Assembly: GCA_964517605.1 (NCBI GenBank)
Contig: CAZFCE010000019.1
Coordinates: 1-64,000 of the forward strand
Direction of reading: 5' to 3'
Length of the DNA: 64,000 bases
Source: J095 sp964517605
Lineage (GTDB): Bacteria; Chloroflexota; Anaerolineae; 4572-78; J111
Part shown: positions 16,887 to 25,687 of the stretch, in pieces
Numbering within the stretch: the first letter of the stretch is position 1
Layout: each line of letters opens with the position of its first letter
Notes under the pieces: generated by a model
The model's database searches: none
Seen by the model: the letters and a program-made list of their open reading frames with translations, nothing else
What the model was told of the DNA's origin: nothing
Position numbers and translations under genes: made by a program

Positions 16887-19393
16887 GGGGATTTTGTCCA
16901 GCTTTGCAGCAAAATTTCGTTATTGGACTGCCCCGGCACGGCCAGCCGAGCGCCATCCGCCAGATTGTACAACCCCACCACCAGCTTGTATTCGGCGGGC
17001 GGCAAATCCGCCGGTAACGGCACGGTTAATTCATCGGTGATGATTTCGCCGGCATCCCACAACGCCGCCGGATACTGACCGCCCCCGGCGGGGCCATCCT
17101 TTTGCGCCACGGTTTGGCCGGCGGCGTTGCGCACATGCACAAACACCGACCAGTCAACTTCGGTGGGAGCCAGGCTTTCCCAGTGCAGCTTCACGGTAAG
17201 GGCCGCTGCGCTCCGGGCCAGGTTGTACCCGCGCAGCCGGATGACCGGCGGCTGGCCCAAATCGGTGGATAAGACATACTGCGGCGCGACCGGGTTTTGA
17301 GCAAAGCCCGGCGGCGCGCCGCCAATTTTAAGCGGCCCCAGGCGGACGCTGGTTTGACCAATGGGTTGGCCATCGCGGAGCAGCGGCAGCGGCGTTCCTG
17401 CCGGATCGGCCTGGTTGTACAGGCCAATATCAATGGTGTAAATGCCGGGCGGAGCATCAGCTTTAACCGGCACGCTAAAGGCGTCAACCACCACCTCGCC
17501 GGGATGCCATAGGTTGGTGTTGGCCGTTTCCTGCGGCCAGCGGTCATACCCGCCCCACGGCTGCTGCTGGTCATCGAGCAGGCGGTTAAAAATAACGTAA
17601 GTTTCGGGCAACCGGGCCGCCGCCTGCCAAACCAGCGTTACCGGCACCGCCTCGCCCGGTTGAAAGCGGCGCTGGGGCAAAGTATACCCCAACAGGCGCA
17701 ATTTATCGCTAAAATTGGCGTTGACCGGCACGGCAAAGGGCGGTTGGTTGGTTTGGTGCGGCTGATTTTGGTAGGGCAGCCGGTAAATTTTGATGAGCGG
17801 GCCGGGCGCGGTGCGCTGCAACACCTCGCCGGCGGGGCCGTATAACTCATCCAGATAAAACCAGCCGGTGGAATTGGAACGGTACGGGGAAAAGGTTTTG
17901 ATGAGTTCGGCCTGCTGCTCCAGCCGGGCCAACTGCGATTGGCGGGCGGCTTCGGCGTCGGCATCCTGCCGGACGCGGGCAAACGTAAAATTGCTCACGG
18001 CAATGAGGTTGGTTTTGTGCTGCACATAATAATCGGGATCGTTGCGGGCGGGGCCGCGCTCATCAATTTGAATTGTTTTAAACGGCCAGGGTTGATCAAT
18101 TATAAACGCCGCCGGCAACACCGAGTAACTCTCTTTGACCAGCACCGTGTCTTTTGGAAATTGAGCCAGCAGCCAGTCGGTGGCCAGCCGGCGGGTATCG
18201 GGCAACGTGAGCAGGTGGTTAAACCACAGCAGGCAGGCCAACGGCTGCGCCAACAGCGCCACCAACGCCACTGGCCACCACCGGCGCAGTTGCGGCCACC
18301 GCGACGCCAGCGCCAGCAGCCCCAAACCGACCAGAATGAGCAGCGGCGGGATGGCCGGCAATAAAAAACGGGCAAACAAAATTTTCTGCGCACCCATATA
18401 CAAAAACAACGCCACCGGAAAAACGGCCAGCACGCCGCCGGGCCGAAACCGCCGCGCCAGCGTCCAGCCCAGCCCGCCGGCAATGGCCAGCAGTAACAGC
18501 CAGCCCACGCCCCACCCCAACACGTTAAGGTAGTAAATCCAGCCGCCAGCCGGGGCCATTTGCAGCCCTTTGTAACCTTCAGCGCCAAATTGCAGGTGTT
18601 TACCAAGATTTTCAACCAGGCGGGACGCATCCCCAAAAATGGGCAGGCTCACCACGGCAAAGGTTAATACGGCCAAACCGAGGCTGCCCCACCATCGGCG
18701 ACCCGCCGCCCCGCCAAAAATCGCGCCCAACCGAAAAGGAGCGGATGGTTTGGCCAGCAGGTGCGCCACCAGCACCGCCAGCGCCACCAGCGCCAGGTTC
18801 AGTTTGGCGGCAGTGGCCAGGCCAACGGCCACGCCCGCCAGCGCGTAATCGGCGCGGCGGCCCCGGCGCAAAATTCCCAGCGCGGCGTAAACAGCCAACA
18901 ACACCAAGAATGTGGCGATGGTATCGTTAACGGCAAAGTGGGCTTCGCGGGCGGGCAAAAATACCCCGGCGCACAACGCCATCGCCGCCAACCCCAGCCA
19001 AAGGCTATGCGCTCGCCGGCCCGCCGCAAACACCAGCGCCACCGTGAGCACGCCAAAAGCCACGCTCCACAACCGGGCAAAGGTGTAGGCGGTGGTAATC
19101 CAGGCGGCGGTTGGCTCAAACGGAGATAGCGCCAGCCACGGCCCGTAGGCGGCAGCCAGCACGTAAATCAACAACGGCGGGTTAACCGTGCCGGCGTGGA
19201 GTTGGCCGGTAAAATGCCAGTTGAGCGCCTCGGTGACGTACTGGCCCTCGTCGGGATGAAATTCAAAGGGCAACCCAAAAGAAAGGCCACACACCCGCAG
19301 GCCAAAAGCAATCGCCAGAATCAGTAACGCCGCACTCCGGCGAGATATTGTTAGTTTATTGATATTTTCATTGGGTATTGCCAAACACATCAT
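16883..19393 (-). CDS. GT39/PMT_2-like membrane glycosyltransferase, HPDE subtype
   Basis: An 836-aa protein. Its first loop contains the classic PMT_2 motif FHPDEGQY (D48-E49) and then NPPLLIYVL. Membrane segments run to about 415. An external linker follows, then two beta-sandwich modules (from about 564, NANFSDKLRLLGYTL, and about 719, IRLRGYNLARS). This is the closest of the array to ordinary bacterial GT39 proteins. It is the first gene of the three-gene block ending at 11191. Its ATG lies 12 bases after the stop of a degenerate paralogue fragment, so that wreck may now be its leader. Substrate unknown. Confidence 0.85.
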   Translation of the reverse strand: MMCLAIPNENINKLTISRRSAALLILAIAFGLRVCGLSFGLPFEFHPDEGQYVTEALNWHFTGQLHAGTVNPPLLIYVLAAAYGPWLALSPFEPTAAWITTAYTFARLWSVAFGVLTVALVFAAGRRAHSLWLGLAAMALCAGVFLPAREAHFAVNDTIATFLVLLAVYAALGILRRGRRADYALAGVAVGLATAAKLNLALVALAVLVAHLLAKPSAPFRLGAIFGGAAGRRWWGSLGLAVLTFAVVSLPIFGDASRLVENLGKHLQFGAEGYKGLQMAPAGGWIYYLNVLGWGVGWLLLLAIAGGLGWTLARRFRPGGVLAVFPVALFLYMGAQKILFARFLLPAIPPLLILVGLGLLALASRWPQLRRWWPVALVALLAQPLACLLWFNHLLTLPDTRRLATDWLLAQFPKDTVLVKESYSVLPAAFIIDQPWPFKTIQIDERGPARNDPDYYVQHKTNLIAVSNFTFARVRQDADAEAARQSQLARLEQQAELIKTFSPYRSNSTGWFYLDELYGPAGEVLQRTAPGPLIKIYRLPYQNQPHQTNQPPFAVPVNANFSDKLRLLGYTLPQRRFQPGEAVPVTLVWQAAARLPETYVIFNRLLDDQQQPWGGYDRWPQETANTNLWHPGEVVVDAFSVPVKADAPPGIYTIDIGLYNQADPAGTPLPLLRDGQPIGQTSVRLGPLKIGGAPPGFAQNPVAPQYVLSTDLGQPPVIRLRGYNLARSAAALTVKLHWESLAPTEVDWSVFVHVRNAAGQTVAQKDGPAGGGQYPAALWDAGEIITDELTVPLPADLPPAEYKLVVGLYNLADGARLAVPGQSNNEILLQSWTKSP

Positions 19394-19405
19394 CGCCGTT
19401 GATTA

Positions 19406-19781
19406 TCACTTAACATTAACTGTGGTCAACTTGATTGCATTTTCGGCAGTAGGGCTGCCATTTTTATCTACCAATGGCAACCTGATATTATCGCCGGGCA
19501 GATACATTCCCGCCACAAATTGATAATTGCCGGATGGTATTTACCAGAACATAGCTCAACCCCAAACTAATTATCCAGCCCAACAAACCATACCGGCCAA
19601 ACTGCCAGCTTTCACCCCAGGCCAAACCCGGCAATAATAGAAAAAGCATTGCCCCGGCTACTCGCGGCAGGCAACCGGCAGTAGTTAAAAGCAGGCTGTT
19701 GCTCAAAATAAGTAACAATCCAGAAACAATTAAAGGTAAAGAAGCAACTTTTGCCAAAAACCAATCCTTGTTCATACGCAC
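19406..19781 (-). pseudogene. Remnant of a GT39-like gene: N-terminus joined to C-terminal tail
   Basis: From ATG 19781 the frame encodes a start of a membrane protein (LPLIVSGLLLILSNSLLL; LFLLLPGLAWGESW; GWIISLGLSYVLV) and stops after 97 codons. In the frame that begins at the junction, about 44 codons read IPSGNYQFVAGMYLPGD and continue to an IKLTTVNVK end with a TGA at 19406. That is exactly the last hairpin of the beta module that ends the intact paralogues. The simplest reading is a large internal deletion that fused the two ends out of frame. The middle, roughly 2 kb or more, is gone. Confidence 0.75.
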
Positions 19782-19870
19782 TTCATCGTTGGTTTACCGT
19801 ATTTGAAGTTGTTGATGTTTGCTAAACTACTTTGTACCCTAACAACATTATCTAATTACAAAAGTTAGCG

Positions 19871-20026
19871 TTAACCTGCTGACTCATTGGGGGGAACGAA
19901 AGAATACGTTTCATTTCCTATTTGTATCACCGGCGACGTAACGTTTTCACCGATGATCCGATCCGCTTCAAATACCTGCGCTTTCAATTGGTATAATCTA
20001 ACGGCCAGTCGCCTGAGTGATCAGTA
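19871..20026 (-). pseudogene. Possible C-terminal remnant of another surface protein
   Basis: On the minus strand about 48 codons stay open to a TAA at 19871, reading LYQLKAQVFEADRIIG, then NVTSPVIQI. This matches in style the DYRLRAEVWRDNRVV strand pair of the beta regions in neighbouring proteins. There is no start codon or upstream domain. The rest of the gap 19782-20102 is AT-rich, with nothing else recognised. Confidence 0.35.
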
Positions 20027-20102
20027 AATAAACAAAAAGTAAGAGATACAGTTTGCCATGCGTGAATATCCGTAATTTCAGCATTTGGTCATAATACCTG
20101 TT

Positions 20103-22640
20103 TTAGTTATTGGAATCGGTCGTATTCAACGGGATCGTGCCATTTGGCAGTAACTTGCCTTCGCCATCGCTCGCCGGCAACCGCTCACCAGTGGCAACGT
20201 TATACATACCGGTCGCCAGGCGATTACCGGCCAGGTTTGCAATTGGCGCAGGCAAAACCAGCCGTTGGGGAATAATATCACCCGGCTGCCACCGCGAGGT
20301 GGGATACAGCCCCGGCAACGGTTGAGCATCGGTTTGGGCCATCACCTGGTTAGCCGGGTTCAATAGTTGTAAAAAAACGGTGTAATCCGCCTGCACCGGG
20401 GCCGTTGATTGCCAGTAAAGCGTAACCTCGGTAGCCGAGGCGGAGGCGGGCTTAATAGCGTAACCCATCAGTTTAAGGCCATCACCCAACGCCGCAGTAA
20501 CGCGCCGGGCAGGCTCAACCGGATTGAGGCCGGCTGCCTTTACCACCAGCGGGCCAACCACCAGTTCATTGCCCAGGGGTTGCCGGGTTTCCGGCTGAAA
20601 AGCAGGCAGTCGTTGGTCGGTGTCCGGGTTAAAAAAGCCCAACCGCACAAAATACAACCCCGGCAACAATTTCTCCGCAAAGTCAAGTGGTAGCAGTTCA
20701 AAAATCAGGCCGTCACTGCGCCAGCGATACATTTTGCGCGAAACCGGGTCAATTTCCTGTTGCCCCACGGAGTTGCCGTTGCTATCAAGCACCTGCAAAA
20801 ACATTTTTTCGGTTATCCAGCTATCACCAAGAATTTGCCAGGCCAAACGCAGGCTGCCCGTCCGGTCACGGTCAATCAACGCCGGGATAAACTCATAACC
20901 AATCAATCGCAGTTTATCGCCCCAGTCAACGGCGACGGGATGAGCCGGCAATTGGGCAGGAAATAGCGGCAACAACACTCTGGGGTTAACCGGGTAAGTT
21001 TGCGCCGTGACCACCTGGCGCGATTTGTCTACCATTTCTCCGGCTGAACCAACCGATTTAAAATTTAGCGGCGGCCTGAAAACTGCCGACACATACGCTA
21101 TCCCCTTTTCACCGGGCGCTTTTTTCAGCCAAACCCAGGCCGGCGGCTTGCCGTCATCGGGCGGGTAGGCCGGGATCACCATAATGGTTTGCGTTTGCTG
21201 CCGTAACGTTGTAGCTACCTGTTCCGGCATAAAGACCGTTTCAACAAAGTTGTTGTCAATAAGATACCGAAACGAGGCGTGGGTATAAAGATAGAACGGA
21301 ATAACCACATCAATGTTGGCCGCTGGATTGTCCAACTCTGCGGCCAATGAGTTCACCTGTCCATCAAAAGCGTAGTAAACCTCGGATAACTGCCCCCACC
21401 GCCAAAAATAATTATAAGCGGTCAAACTGCCGCTGATTATAACCACGCTACCCAACACCACCGGACCAACCAACGGCTGTATATTATGTTTAAAGCGAAA
21501 CAACCAATTGACAGCGGTTATTAACCCTACCGCCATTAACGCATAATAAGCCGGCAGCATTCCCGATAGCCGCAGACTGTGAACAGCCGGATTAGCCAGC
21601 GGCGCCGGCAGCCACATTACCCCCAACAAAATCACTAAAAATTGATACATTGGCCGGCGAATTTGCCACAACGCTACGCCTAACCCCAACCAGAACCCGG
21701 CCATATTTAACACATCAAACATGGGCATTCCCACCAAATGATGTCGCCAGTTGGGGTCTTGACCATCCACAAACACCCGGAGCGCGTCTACCACATGCAT
21801 GCCTGCAACGCTCCAGCCGGTGCCGGTGTTATCCAGTTTTACAGATACTTCCAGCGTGCGCCCCCAGGCCGCGCCCGGGTTATTAAAAATAAAAATCAAC
21901 ATTGGCAGGGCTACCACGGTGCTGGCTATGGCCATAACAATCAAACCCAACCAAACTGTTTTTAACTGACGCCGTTTATCATTTTGTCCAAAAATTGTTT
22001 GGGTTAGCACAAATAAACCAAACACCAACGGCAACAATCGCGCCGAGAAGTAACTATATTGCGATAACCCCAACATCACCCCGGCCAACAGATAAAACCG
22101 TAATCTGCCGCTCTGCCAGCCCCGCCAAAACAACCACGAAGTGGCTAAAACAAATAAAGGCAACAGATTAGCCCGATAACCGGTGCGATTCATCAACAAA
22201 TACCAGAACGATGTCACCAACCCGGCAGTTCCCACCAGAGCCAGCCAGTGGGCGTTCCGTTGTCCCCTAAAAAGGGTTATTCCCCAGCGATACATCAATG
22301 GCGGCGCAATAACACTCAACAACACCGCCGAAAGCCGGATAGCATAGGCTGTATTCCCCAAAACAAAAATTACGCCGGTTAACCAGTAATGATACAACGC
22401 CTCGCGGCCATTATTGCCGGTTAAAAAAATTGGCCAAATTCGGGTGGTCATCATCCAAATGGCATCCATACCATTATAAGACTCATCAAACCACAAGCCC
22501 GGCGGCAAACAATCCAGTTGCCAAAACCTGAGCCAAACGGCCAACAAAACCAGCCCCGCTGCCAAACTTTCGTATAAAACAGAATTTTTAACAACGGATT
22601 TCAATAGTTGGCCTTCCTTAACCCCTGTTAATAACGTCAT
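20103..22640 (-). CDS. GT39-like membrane glycosyltransferase, GLWFDE subtype
   Basis: An 845-aa protein. The first loop has LPPGLWFDESYN with D52-E53, then a NGREALYHYW signature shared only with the gene at 31608-34235. Membrane helices run to about 425, followed by an external domain and two beta modules (about 578, DKLRLIGYEF, and about 723, DGLKLMGYAI). The order of elements and the MYRWRSDGLI insertion are the same as in the 31608 gene, so the two form a subfamily. It overlaps the upstream gene by 4 bp and is the last intact gene of the middle block (31513 to 20103). Confidence 0.84.
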   Translation of the reverse strand: MTLLTGVKEGQLLKSVVKNSVLYESLAAGLVLLAVWLRFWQLDCLPPGLWFDESYNGMDAIWMMTTRIWPIFLTGNNGREALYHYWLTGVIFVLGNTAYAIRLSAVLLSVIAPPLMYRWGITLFRGQRNAHWLALVGTAGLVTSFWYLLMNRTGYRANLLPLFVLATSWLFWRGWQSGRLRFYLLAGVMLGLSQYSYFSARLLPLVFGLFVLTQTIFGQNDKRRQLKTVWLGLIVMAIASTVVALPMLIFIFNNPGAAWGRTLEVSVKLDNTGTGWSVAGMHVVDALRVFVDGQDPNWRHHLVGMPMFDVLNMAGFWLGLGVALWQIRRPMYQFLVILLGVMWLPAPLANPAVHSLRLSGMLPAYYALMAVGLITAVNWLFRFKHNIQPLVGPVVLGSVVIISGSLTAYNYFWRWGQLSEVYYAFDGQVNSLAAELDNPAANIDVVIPFYLYTHASFRYLIDNNFVETVFMPEQVATTLRQQTQTIMVIPAYPPDDGKPPAWVWLKKAPGEKGIAYVSAVFRPPLNFKSVGSAGEMVDKSRQVVTAQTYPVNPRVLLPLFPAQLPAHPVAVDWGDKLRLIGYEFIPALIDRDRTGSLRLAWQILGDSWITEKMFLQVLDSNGNSVGQQEIDPVSRKMYRWRSDGLIFELLPLDFAEKLLPGLYFVRLGFFNPDTDQRLPAFQPETRQPLGNELVVGPLVVKAAGLNPVEPARRVTAALGDGLKLMGYAIKPASASATEVTLYWQSTAPVQADYTVFLQLLNPANQVMAQTDAQPLPGLYPTSRWQPGDIIPQRLVLPAPIANLAGNRLATGMYNVATGERLPASDGEGKLLPNGTIPLNTTDSNN

Positions 22641-25600
22641 TGAGTAACCTCAACCGGCGGCAACGCCACCGCCCCATCCGCAAAACCGGCCGCCGGCAAC
22701 CGCTCGCCGGTGGCAAAATTATACAGCCCCACCACCACCTGATACCGCCCCGGCGCTACCCCATCGAGCGGCACGCTCACCTCATCCTTGATGATTTCGC
22801 CGGCAGCCCACAAACCGGTGGGGTACGCGCCGTTCAACGGCGGCTGGTCCTTTTGCGCCGCCACCTGCCCGGCGGCATCGCGCACATGCACAAACACGGT
22901 GTAATCGGCGGGGGGCGGGCGCAAGGCTTGCCAGTACAAGGTCAGGTTGAGCGAGTGGAGTGAGTTTGGTGGGTACTGTGAGTTGGGTGAGGTTGCTTCG
23001 CCCATTCGCCAGTCGTATCCCAACAACTTGATTTCATCACCCAGGACAATATCCGTTATTTGCTGCGGCTGAGCCTGCGCCACCGTGGCCCCCGGCGGCG
23101 GGCCACCCACCTTGAAAGGCCCAATCAGCACCGCGCTTTGGCCGGTGGGTTGGCGGGTATCCGGGTTAACCAGCGGCAGCGATTCGGCTTGCCCGCCGGC
23201 CCGCCGGTACCAGCCCACACTGAGCCAATACACGCCGTTGGGCGCATCAGCCGCCACCGGCACAGCAAAACCATCGGTGATTATTTCGCCGGGTGCCCAC
23301 AGCAGCGTGCTGTAATTTTCACGCGGGCGGCGGTCGTACCCACCGTGAGCCGCTTGCTGATTATCCAACAGCCGGGTAAAAAGAACAAAATCCTCGCCCA
23401 TCCAGTCCAGCGCCTGCCAGTACAGGGTGATGGGCAAGCCGTCGCCCGGCGCGGCCTGTCGCCCCGGCAACGTGTAGCCCAGCAACTTGATTTTTCCGGC
23501 AAAATCAGCCGCCAGCGGCGTGGCCATTTCTGCCGGAAGCTGAAAATTACGCGAGTTAGCCGTCACTCGCAACACCACGGCCTCACGGCCCGGCAGCCGG
23601 TAATCGCCGGGCGGCCAATCCGCGCCAATGATAAAGTTGGCCCAACCGGAGCCGGCGGAAACCGGCGCATAAACCTGGCCGTTGGGGCCAATCAATTTAT
23701 CAATTGCAAGCTGCAAATTGCGCGTGGTAAGCTGGGCAGTTTCGCGCTCCGCAAAACCGGGCCGGTTGGCCGGTTGGCCGTCGCGCCAAACCGTCACCTC
23801 GCCATTACGCCAGCCACCATTTGCCACAGACCAGCGCCCCAACGCTTGCCACTCGAACAGCGGGCCGGACGCCGCCACCAGCCGCCACCGCACCGTATAA
23901 TCGCCGGGCGGCGCGGCGTCCAGCGGCAACCAGCCGCTATCGCGCACCGTGTCGCCCGGCTCCCAGGCGCGGGTGGGGTAACGCGCCTGCGTTTGGTAGC
24001 TGCGCCAGCCGCGCACCGTTTGCCCGGCGGCATCAACCAGCGCCAGTTCAAGCTGATAATCTTCCGGGGCAAAGGCATCACCGCCGCGCCAGTACAAATC
24101 AACCTGCAAAGATTTGCCCGCCGACGACAGCGCGTAAGAAACAAGTTGAGCGCCGCCGGGCAAAGCAACCGGCTCCGGCGGCGGCGAGCCGAAAATAGCA
24201 GCGACGGTTCGCACCGGCAACGGCGGCGGGTAGGATTGCGCCATCACCACCAGCTGGCTAACCGAGCCGGTGAGCAACAGGCCGGGCAGGGCGTAAAGCA
24301 AAAATCGCCTTGCGGTTACGGCTTGTAACCCCAACACCAGCAACACCGCCAGCGCCGGGCCGGCCAAAAAAAGAAGATGCCGCCCCTGCACCGCCTCCAG
24401 CGCGTCGCGCGCGCCAAACAGCCGCGCCAGCATCAGCGGCAACGGCAGCAGGCACATCAACAACAAAATCACCGGCGACGAGTGACGAGCAACGAATGAC
24501 GAATGACTCGTCGTTCGTAATTCGTAATTCGCAATTCGCAACAGGCCGATGACCGCCAGCGCCAACACCAGCGACATCACCACCACAAACCAGTTGAGCG
24601 GGTACGGCTGCGTAACGGGATTGCCCCACAACGTGGTAAAAAAGCTGGTTAGCACCTGCCCGCCACTGTAACTTTGCCGCTCGATATACACCGGCGCGGG
24701 CGCTTGCCCGCCGCTGAGCCAGGCAAAGAAGGTTTCCACGGTGCGGTCGCTGCCATCGCCGCGAATAAGCGGGGCCAGCACGCCCAGCAGCAAGCCGTAT
24801 TTAGCCACCTCGTTAAAGGTGATAATCAGGTAGGCAAACCACCAGCCAACTATCAAAAGATAGGCGCTAACCGCCTGCGCTATCGCCTGCCAGAAAAAAG
24901 CCCAACTCCGTTGACGCCATCGCGCCCAGGCCACATAACTAATCACTAACGGCAACAACAGCGCAAGGTACTTGGTCATCAACGCCAGGCCGGCCAATGC
25001 GCCCAACCCCCAAAAGCCCCAGCGCGAATATTTGCCCTCCGCCACGCGAATAGCCAGCCCAAAAAATAACGTTGACAGCAACAGCGTCAGGCTATCGTAA
25101 TTAAAGAGCATGCCGGTAAAAATAAACCGGGGGATAAAGGCCAGCGCGGCGGTGGCCACCAGCGCCAGCGTTTCGGGCGGGATTAGCCAGCGGCGATTGG
25201 CCGGCGGCATGGCAGCAAATACATCGCGGGCCAAAAACCAGGTGGCCAGCAGCGTGCCGGTGGAAAAAATAATGGACAAAAAGCGGCCCAGGTGCCACAC
25301 CAAAATCTCCTGCCGCCAGGGGAACAGTTCGTCTTCGGTGTGCACAATGGCGTCGGACCCGGCGGCGGGCATCAATTGGCGGCGGAGGCTATCGGCGCGG
25401 TATTTAAAGGCGGGCGGGCCGGCGGTATCTACCCAGCCGGTAATGGCGGCGGCCAACGCGTGGTACAACGGCGGCCAGTCGCTTTTGTAGCCGGCGGTTT
25501 CGCGCTCGGCAGCCGAGGCCGGCAGCCGCCCGTTTTGGGCAATAAATTGAGCGTACCAGTAGTGCGCCCATTCATCCGCGCCGCGCCCAATGGGGGTAAC

Positions 25601-25687
25601 AACGCTGTAGGTCACGGCAAAAATCAGGTAGATGACCAGAATGACCATCACCTTTAAAGCGACAGCCCGGTTACGGTTGGGAATCAT
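22637..25687 (-). CDS. GT39-like membrane glycosyltransferase, DE(L/W)AH subtype, carrying in-frame simple repeats
   Basis: About 1016 aa from ATG 25687; a TTG at 25702 would add five residues but is a poorer start. The DE pair is in RGADEWAHYWY, followed by an AER segment and YKSDWPPLYHAL. Membrane helices run to about 490. Beta modules begin near 514, 734 and 887. Two odd inserts are seen. The loop between two helices (DNA 24478-24545) is a GAATTACGAATTACGAACGA simple repeat read as RIANYELRTTSHSSFVARHS. The loop before the last module's LTLYWQ strand (DNA about 22945-23000) is another short repeat. It overlaps the upstream gene by 17 bp and the downstream gene by 4 bp. Confidence 0.83.
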   Translation of the reverse strand: MIPNRNRAVALKVMVILVIYLIFAVTYSVVTPIGRGADEWAHYWYAQFIAQNGRLPASAAERETAGYKSDWPPLYHALAAAITGWVDTAGPPAFKYRADSLRRQLMPAAGSDAIVHTEDELFPWRQEILVWHLGRFLSIIFSTGTLLATWFLARDVFAAMPPANRRWLIPPETLALVATAALAFIPRFIFTGMLFNYDSLTLLLSTLFFGLAIRVAEGKYSRWGFWGLGALAGLALMTKYLALLLPLVISYVAWARWRQRSWAFFWQAIAQAVSAYLLIVGWWFAYLIITFNEVAKYGLLLGVLAPLIRGDGSDRTVETFFAWLSGGQAPAPVYIERQSYSGGQVLTSFFTTLWGNPVTQPYPLNWFVVVMSLVLALAVIGLLRIANYELRTTSHSSFVARHSSPVILLLMCLLPLPLMLARLFGARDALEAVQGRHLLFLAGPALAVLLVLGLQAVTARRFLLYALPGLLLTGSVSQLVVMAQSYPPPLPVRTVAAIFGSPPPEPVALPGGAQLVSYALSSAGKSLQVDLYWRGGDAFAPEDYQLELALVDAAGQTVRGWRSYQTQARYPTRAWEPGDTVRDSGWLPLDAAPPGDYTVRWRLVAASGPLFEWQALGRWSVANGGWRNGEVTVWRDGQPANRPGFAERETAQLTTRNLQLAIDKLIGPNGQVYAPVSAGSGWANFIIGADWPPGDYRLPGREAVVLRVTANSRNFQLPAEMATPLAADFAGKIKLLGYTLPGRQAAPGDGLPITLYWQALDWMGEDFVLFTRLLDNQQAAHGGYDRRPRENYSTLLWAPGEIITDGFAVPVAADAPNGVYWLSVGWYRRAGGQAESLPLVNPDTRQPTGQSAVLIGPFKVGGPPPGATVAQAQPQQITDIVLGDEIKLLGYDWRMGEATSPNSQYPPNSLHSLNLTLYWQALRPPPADYTVFVHVRDAAGQVAAQKDQPPLNGAYPTGLWAAGEIIKDEVSVPLDGVAPGRYQVVVGLYNFATGERLPAAGFADGAVALPPVEVTQ

